Assembly (NCBI GenBank): GCA_018700215.1
Contig: JABIST010000277.1
Span: forward strand, 1 to 10,597
Length of the DNA: 10,597 bases
Origin: Dehalococcoidia bacterium
GTDB lineage: Bacteria > Chloroflexota > Dehalococcoidia > UBA2979
Reading direction: 5' to 3'
The position numbers and the translations under genes were made by a program. The notes under the pieces are model-generated. The model did not search any database. It worked only from the letters and a program-made list of their open reading frames with translations, and was not told the origin of the DNA. Positions 6,307 to 10,597 of this stretch are shown here, in pieces. The first letter of the stretch is position 1; the number at the start of each line of letters is the position of its first letter.

Positions 6307-7932
6307 ATGAGTGGATCAAATGACGTCGATGTTCTTCGAGAGGCCCTCGAGCGCGACGAGCCTCCTCCTATTGGCCAGCAATTTCGGCTGATTCGCGCTG
6401 CGATGCGTTCTGACCCCGCTGCGGCGAGTCGCCTCATGCAACAGGCCTATGTGCGAGGTCTAGAGGGTGCATACGCCGCGGGTGATGATGCCGGCCTCGC
6501 GAGCCTGGCAACTCTTGGTGCGGTGGTCCTTGATTCAGTGGGCGACCATGCGGGCGCGATCGCTCGCCTCGATCAAGCGCTTACTCTCGCTAGTGAAGAT
6601 GGAGAGGCTCGCCCTCGAATACTCGCGACCCGGGCGATCTACGAGGCCGTCGGCGAGCAGCTTTCCGAGGCCAGAACATCTTTGGTCGCCGCAGCGGACG
6701 CCATCCCCGCGGCGGCATCGATGGAAACCCGGCTTGATGTGGAAATGTGCACCGCGATGGTGTCGTGTGTGGCACTTGATCTGGGCGAATTGCCGCAAGC
6801 CTCCTCCACGATCGCAGACGCGCAGGCTGAACGACTTGATTCAATCGCGAGTGCGCTGATGGTTTACCTGACCGAGACGCTCGGGGCGATTGGTGAATCG
6901 AGCGAGGCACGGGCCTGGGCGGACGCGCTTCAAGGCTATGCGGGCGCGGTCCAACACCCTGCTCGGTCGATCGATGCCCTGGTCGCTCAATTCGCTCTGA
7001 AGACCCGCCGAACGCTCGAACTCGACGAGACGGAAGCCGACCCTCAGGATCTCGATGGTCAGGCGGGAAGGACGTTCAATAACGCCGCGCTCTGGCGGAC
7101 CCGCGTGCTTGTCACTTACAGCGCCCTGATGAGGGGCGATCGAGTTGCCGCTCGTGATGCAGTGGCTAGCCTGGATAGTCGGCGATCTGTCATGCATCTC
7201 GCGTTCCAGAGTGCGAGCGATGGCTTCGCACTCGCGGTCCGCGCCATGCTCGAACCTGGCGTGACAATCGAGAGTGCCATGCCGCCGGAGCAGGCCACGT
7301 TGCTTTCGATTAGCGGTGCACTCGCCTCTGCCGAAGCAACCGCCATCGCCGGCTCGCAAAGCCGCGCGGCCGATTGGCTCACCTGGTTCGACCGCTCACT
7401 GCCCGCCCGTGTGGTCACGTCCATGGAATGGCCCGTCTGCCGCAAGCGCGTGGAGGGGCTGCTGCTGCTTCGCCTCGGTGATAGCCGAGAAGCCGTCGTT
7501 CGCCTCCGGGAGGCGGTCCGCTGTTGTGACGAGCGTGGCGACGCCGTTCAGGCCGGCATCGGGCGCATCCAGCTCGCCGAAGCGCTCGTCCGAGGTAGCG
7601 GAGTGCTGCACCCCTCCTACCGCGCGCTTCTGATCGGCCAGGCGGATCCCGATGCACTCCGTAATCTTGGTGTCGACCCGATTCCCTTCGCCTACGCCGC
7701 CAGTCGTACCTTCCTCCGCGAGGAAAAACAGCCCGAGCGAGGCGGGCTCACCCCACGCGAGGTGCAAGTCCTCGGCCGGCTCGCCCAGGGCATGACCTAC
7801 GACGCGATCGGCAAAGAGCTGAAGATTAACCCTCGTACCGTGGGCGTTCATGCCTCTCATTGCTACGAAAAACTCGGCGTCCGCAATCGCGTCGAAGCCG
7901 TCCAGACCGCCACCCGCCTCGGCATCGTCTAA
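6307..7932 (+). CDS. LuxR-type transcriptional regulator with a TPR-like helical body
   Basis: A 541-residue protein whose last 64 residues form a LuxR/GerE-type helix-turn-helix: GGLTPREVQVLGRLAQGMTY (479-498), DAIGKELKINPRTVGVH (499-515), then YEKLGVRNRVEAVQTATRLG. The conserved LTPRE, TV and KLGVRNR positions are all present. The preceding 470 residues are Ala-rich and mostly helical, with TPR-like stretches such as GDHAGAIARLDQALTLA near residues 80-96. The arrangement recalls large LuxR regulators with TPR-type repeats, but no Walker A/B ATPase, PAS, GAF or receiver domain is visible, so this is not a full MalT-type protein. The ATG at 6307 has a strong GGGAGG site six bases upstream. 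It is divergent from the winged-helix operon and its stop overlaps that of glpD. The signal it senses is unknown; the body may mediate protein or ligand binding. Confidence 0.85.
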   Translation: MSGSNDVDVLREALERDEPPPIGQQFRLIRAAMRSDPAAASRLMQQAYVRGLEGAYAAGDDAGLASLATLGAVVLDSVGDHAGAIARLDQALTLASEDGEARPRILATRAIYEAVGEQLSEARTSLVAAADAIPAAASMETRLDVEMCTAMVSCVALDLGELPQASSTIADAQAERLDSIASALMVYLTETLGAIGESSEARAWADALQGYAGAVQHPARSIDALVAQFALKTRRTLELDETEADPQDLDGQAGRTFNNAALWRTRVLVTYSALMRGDRVAARDAVASLDSRRSVMHLAFQSASDGFALAVRAMLEPGVTIESAMPPEQATLLSISGALASAEATAIAGSQSRAADWLTWFDRSLPARVVTSMEWPVCRKRVEGLLLLRLGDSREAVVRLREAVRCCDERGDAVQAGIGRIQLAEALVRGSGVLHPSYRALLIGQADPDALRNLGVDPIPFAYAASRTFLREEKQPERGGLTPREVQVLGRLAQGMTYDAIGKELKINPRTVGVHASHCYEKLGVRNRVEAVQTATRLGIV

Positions 7933-9473
7933 CGAGGCGTCGCAACCTCCGAAGCCTGCCACTGCTCGATCCAATCGCCCACCCGCCGTTGCTGAGCGTC
8001 GCTCAACTGCAGCCCCAGCTGCGATCGACGCCACAACACGTCCTCTGCCGTCCGTGCCCACTCCACTGTCACGAGGTACCGCAGCTCGCGCTCGAACAGA
8101 CCGCCGCCAAAGTCCTCTCCGAGGTCGGTAATCGACGCCGCCTCCCCCAACACCCGCTCCGCTCGCGTCCCGTACGCTCGCACCAGTCGACGTCGTAGCG
8201 ACTCGTCCAACCACGGGTACCGCTGGATCAGGTGCTGGGACACGACGCCCAGCTCGCCGCGCTCGATGTCTCCGCCGGGTAGCGGCGCATCCTCCGTCCA
8301 CGGCTGGCCACCACCGAGCTGCGCGCCCAGCTTCCCCAGCGCCTCCTCGGCCAGCTTTCGATACGTCGTGATCTTCCCGCCGAACACCGAGAGCAGCGGC
8401 GCTCCGTCCTCGTCCAGGTCGAGCTGGTAGTCGCGTGTCACGGCCGAGGGGTTCGCTTCCTCCTCCTCCAACAGCGGGCGCACACCGGAGAACGCATGAA
8501 CCACATCACTCGGCGTCGTCACCCGTTCGAAGAACCGATTCGCGGTCTCACACAGGTACTCGATCTCCGCCTCGTCGATCGTCGCCTCCGAGGGGTCGCC
8601 ATCGAACTCCACCTCGGTCGTCCCGATCAGGGTGAACTCCTCCTCGAACGGCAGTGCGAACACCACCCGCCGATCCGGGTTCTGGAAGATGTACCCGTAG
8701 CCGTGTTCGAAGAGCCGCCGCACCACGATGTGGCTCCCCTTCACGCGCCGCACCCGTCGCTCGCCGCCACGCCCGATCAGTTCGAGGAATTCGCCTACCC
8801 ACGGCCCGGCTGCGTTCACCAGCGCCAGCGCCCGCACGCTGCTTCTGCCCTCGGCAGCTTCGAGGTCAACGCACCAGCTCTCCTCGTCGCGTGTTGCGCC
8901 CACACAGCGGGTTCGCGTCAGAATCGTTGCCCCACGCTCGGCTGCATCGAGGGCGGTCAGCACCACCAGCCGTGCATCATCGACCCACGCGTCCGAGTAC
9001 TCGTACCCGTCGCGGAACTCTGACCGCAGCGGAGCGCCCGCATCGTGTTCGCTCAGTCGAATCGCCTTCGATCCCGGTAGCCGCTTGTGGCGTCGCATGT
9101 CCAGGTGGTCGTAGAGGAACAGTCCGATCCGCATCATCCAGCGCGGCCGCAGCCCTGCCACGTGCGGCATCACGAACCGCAGCGGACGCACCAGGTGTGG
9201 CGCATTCCTCAGCAGCACCTCTCGCTCACCCAACGCCTTCGCCACCAATCGGAACTCGTACTGCTCCAGGTAGCGCAAGCCACCGTGGATCAGCTTCGAA
9301 CTTGCCGAAGATGTCCCGCTTGCCAGATCACCTTGCTCGCAGAGCAGCACTCGCAGCCCGCGCCCGGCCGCATCACGCGCGATTCCCACGCCGTTAATCC
9401 CGCCGCCGACCACCACCAGGTCGTACTCCGGCTCCGTCTTCGGCCCCGTCTTCGGCTCCGCTTCATCCGCCAT
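7929..9473 (-). CDS. glpD: Aerobic glycerol-3-phosphate dehydrogenase (FAD-dependent, GlpD type)
   Basis: A 514-residue flavoprotein that oxidises sn-glycerol 3-phosphate to dihydroxyacetone phosphate, passing electrons to the respiratory quinone pool at the cytoplasmic membrane. The FAD-binding dinucleotide fold is at the N-terminus: YDLVVVGGGINGVGIARDAA (17-36) with the acidic residue E46 at the end of the second strand. The GlpD signature SSKLIHGGLRYLE (58-70) follows. Further conserved blocks are LVNAAGPWVGEF, FSGVRPLL and FGGKITTYRKLAEEAL. The C-terminal domain has YGTRAERVLGEA, FERELRYLVTVEWARTAEDV and LWRRSQLGL, typical of GlpD. The ATG at 9471-9473 gives a somewhat extended N-terminus (15 residues before the first strand, with a PKTGPKTE repeat), and no strong ribosome binding site precedes it. 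The gene is divergent from glpK, and its TAG overlaps the TAA of the convergent LuxR-type gene by four bases. Confidence 0.95.
   Translation of the reverse strand: MADEAEPKTGPKTEPEYDLVVVGGGINGVGIARDAAGRGLRVLLCEQGDLASGTSSASSKLIHGGLRYLEQYEFRLVAKALGEREVLLRNAPHLVRPLRFVMPHVAGLRPRWMMRIGLFLYDHLDMRRHKRLPGSKAIRLSEHDAGAPLRSEFRDGYEYSDAWVDDARLVVLTALDAAERGATILTRTRCVGATRDEESWCVDLEAAEGRSSVRALALVNAAGPWVGEFLELIGRGGERRVRRVKGSHIVVRRLFEHGYGYIFQNPDRRVVFALPFEEEFTLIGTTEVEFDGDPSEATIDEAEIEYLCETANRFFERVTTPSDVVHAFSGVRPLLEEEEANPSAVTRDYQLDLDEDGAPLLSVFGGKITTYRKLAEEALGKLGAQLGGGQPWTEDAPLPGGDIERGELGVVSQHLIQRYPWLDESLRRRLVRAYGTRAERVLGEAASITDLGEDFGGGLFERELRYLVTVEWARTAEDVLWRRSQLGLQLSDAQQRRVGDWIEQWQASEVATPR
9430..9464. repeat. 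Short in-frame 12-bp tandem repeat in the 5' end of glpD
   Basis: GGCTCCGTCTTC (9430-9441) and GGCCCCGTCTTC (9442-9453) differ at one base and are followed by a partial third unit beginning GGCTCCG (9454). On the coding strand they encode the EPKTGPKTEP stretch ahead of the FAD-binding strand. The repeat lies in a dispensable-looking linker and keeps frame. Confidence 0.5.
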
Positions 9474-9588
9474 CGTTCGACGCTAGCACGCGCCTCACTC
9501 AGCGACTCCCGCCCGCCGAAGCAGCCCCAAGCTGCGCGGCTATGCCATCATCCGAGCAGCACCGCAACCGCCGACCGGGGGACCGCCC
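9474..9588. promoter_or_regulatory. Divergent glpD-glpK intergenic region
   Basis: These 115 bp separate the two divergent glycerol genes and must carry both promoters unless transcription starts inside a gene. A small hairpin GCAGC/GCTGC (9521-9525 and 9531-9535) is the only symmetric element noticed. A GGGGGA motif at 9577-9582 acts as ribosome binding site for glpK. I could not identify convincing -35/-10 boxes or a GlpR-type operator by eye. Confidence 0.4.
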
Positions 9589-10597
9589 GTGGACCAGCTC
9601 CTCACCATCGACCAGGGCACCACCAGCTCCCGCGCCATCCGCTTCGATCTGTCTGGTACCCAACTCGCCATCGCCCAGCGCGAGTTCACTCAGCACTACC
9701 CGCAGCCCGGCTGGGTCGAGCATGATCCCGAGGAGATCTGGCAGACCACTGTCGAGGTTGCTCGCGAGGCTCTCGCCGCCGCCGACTCAGTCGCCGCCAT
9801 CGGCATCACCAATCAGCGCGAAACCACCCTCATCTGGGACCGGACCACCGGCGAGCCGATTCACCCCGCGATCGTCTGGCAAGACCGCCGCACCGCCGAG
9901 CACTGCGCCCACCTCAAAGCCGACGGTGCCGAGCCACTCGTCCGAGAGCGCACCGGCCTGCTACTCGATCCCTACTTCAGCGGTACCAAGATCGCCTGGC
10001 TCCTCGACAATATCGATGGGGCACGCGCACGCGCCGAGGCAGGCGAACTCGCCTTCGGCACCATCGATACGTTCCTCATCTGGCGGCTCACCAACGGCCG
10101 TGTCCACGCCACGGATGCCACCAACGCCGCCCGCACCCTCCTCTTCAACATCCACACGCAGGACTGGGATGAAGACCTGCTCAAGCTTCTGGACGTCCCC
10201 CGCGCGCTGCTCCCCGACGTGCGCGACTGCGCCGCCGAGTTCGGCACCACCGATGCCAGCATCCTTGGCTCCGCTATCGCGATCCGAGGTGTCGCGGGCG
10301 ACCAGCATGCCGCCACCATCGGACAGGGCTGTCTCCAGCCCGGCATGGTCAAAAGCACCTACGGCACCGGCTGCTTCGCCGTCCTCAACACCGGTGACCA
10401 CGCCGTTCAGTCGAATAACGGCCTGCTCACCACGCTCGCCTACCGACTCAACGGCAAGCCCACCTACGCCCTCGAAGGCTCGATCTTCGTCGCCGGCGCT
10501 GGCGTGCAGTGGCTCCGCGACGAACTGCGCATCATCGACAGCGCGGCCGAAACCGAGGCGCTCGCCAGCGGCCTCGATGACAACGGCGGGGTCTACC
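9589..10597 (+). CDS. glpK: Glycerol kinase, N-terminal two-thirds, cut by the right window edge
   Basis: This enzyme phosphorylates glycerol with ATP to give sn-glycerol 3-phosphate, the substrate of the adjacent GlpD. The window holds 336 codons out of roughly 500 usual for the family. The start LLTIDQGTTSSRAIRFDL (4-21) is the phosphate-binding loop of the FGGY kinase fold. GWVEHDPEEIW (41-51), ITNQRETTLIWDRTTGEP (73-90) and IVWQDRRT (95-102) follow. Glycerol-contacting residues known from E. coli GlpK have counterparts here: R77 and E78, Y129 in DPYFSGTK, and D238 in AGDQH. The nucleotide-site block STYGTGCF is at 256-263 and the GSIFVAGAGVQWLRD block at 297-311. The start is GTG at 9589-9591: it matches the family N-terminus, has GGGGGA upstream, and an in-frame TAG at 9484-9486 limits extension. 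The ATG at 9542 is in a different frame. Divergent pairing with glpD supports a glycerol catabolic role. Confidence 0.95.
   Translation, partial: MDQLLTIDQGTTSSRAIRFDLSGTQLAIAQREFTQHYPQPGWVEHDPEEIWQTTVEVAREALAAADSVAAIGITNQRETTLIWDRTTGEPIHPAIVWQDRRTAEHCAHLKADGAEPLVRERTGLLLDPYFSGTKIAWLLDNIDGARARAEAGELAFGTIDTFLIWRLTNGRVHATDATNAARTLLFNIHTQDWDEDLLKLLDVPRALLPDVRDCAAEFGTTDASILGSAIAIRGVAGDQHAATIGQGCLQPGMVKSTYGTGCFAVLNTGDHAVQSNNGLLTTLAYRLNGKPTYALEGSIFVAGAGVQWLRDELRIIDSAAETEALASGLDDNGGVY

Noticed and set aside
7396..8301. Minus-strand open frame of 301 codons
   Set aside because: It straddles the ends of the LuxR-type gene and glpD in a non-coding frame and is Gly/Arg/Ala-rich without motifs.
8654..9725. 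Plus-strand open frames of 247 and 212 codons
   Set aside because: Both are antisense to glpD, and the second also runs across the glpD-glpK gap into the glpK start; the translations are Arg/Pro/Ser/His-rich shadows.
9961..10401. Minus-strand open frames of 146 and 128 codons
   Set aside because: They are antisense to glpK, whose active-site motifs are intact on the plus strand.

Overview
The window reads as ordinary bacterial chromosome of moderately high GC, with genes closely spaced on both strands. No rRNA, tRNA, CRISPR array, insertion sequence or phage gene was seen. The substrate-binding lipoprotein has a short signal peptide, a ...ACGGDE... lipobox region and a long Thr/Ala/Pro/Asp linker. 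Together with large LuxR-type regulators without a recognisable sensor, this style is common in Chloroflexota (Dehalococcoidia-like lineages). That placement is an inference from style, not a phylogenetic result.

Left part (1-4401, all minus strand, read right to left): a peptide/nickel-type (Dpp/Opp) ABC importer segment. A family 5 solute-binding lipoprotein (2635-4401) comes first, then a strong intrinsic-terminator-like hairpin (2580-2612), a DppB-type permease (1589-2536) and a DppC-type permease (606-1589) whose start codon overlaps the DppB stop. After 105 bp comes the N-terminal part of a CaiB/BaiF-type (family III) CoA-transferase (1-500, cut by the window edge). No ATPase gene is present in the window. 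A plausible promoter (4467-4494) with an inverted repeat just upstream (4508-4532) precedes the lipoprotein gene.

Middle (4402-7932): a gene-poor stretch of nearly 800 bp (4402-5193), then a small regulatory cluster. On the minus strand are an unrecognised 139-residue protein (5745-6164) and a 166-residue protein with a C-terminal OmpR/PhoB-type winged helix and an N-terminal Cys-containing segment (5194-5694). Facing away from them on the plus strand is a 541-residue protein with an alpha-helical, TPR-like body and a C-terminal LuxR-type helix-turn-helix (6307-7932). The 142-bp divergent intergenic region holds a 12-bp palindrome-like element and a second inverted repeat. This is the least understood part of the window.

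Right part (7929-10597): glycerol catabolism. GlpD, an FAD-dependent glycerol-3-phosphate dehydrogenase, lies on the minus strand and its stop codon overlaps that of the LuxR-type gene. GlpK, glycerol kinase, starts divergently at a GTG codon and runs off the right edge. GlpK phosphorylates glycerol and GlpD oxidises the product to dihydroxyacetone phosphate, so the two form a complete entry route to glycolysis.
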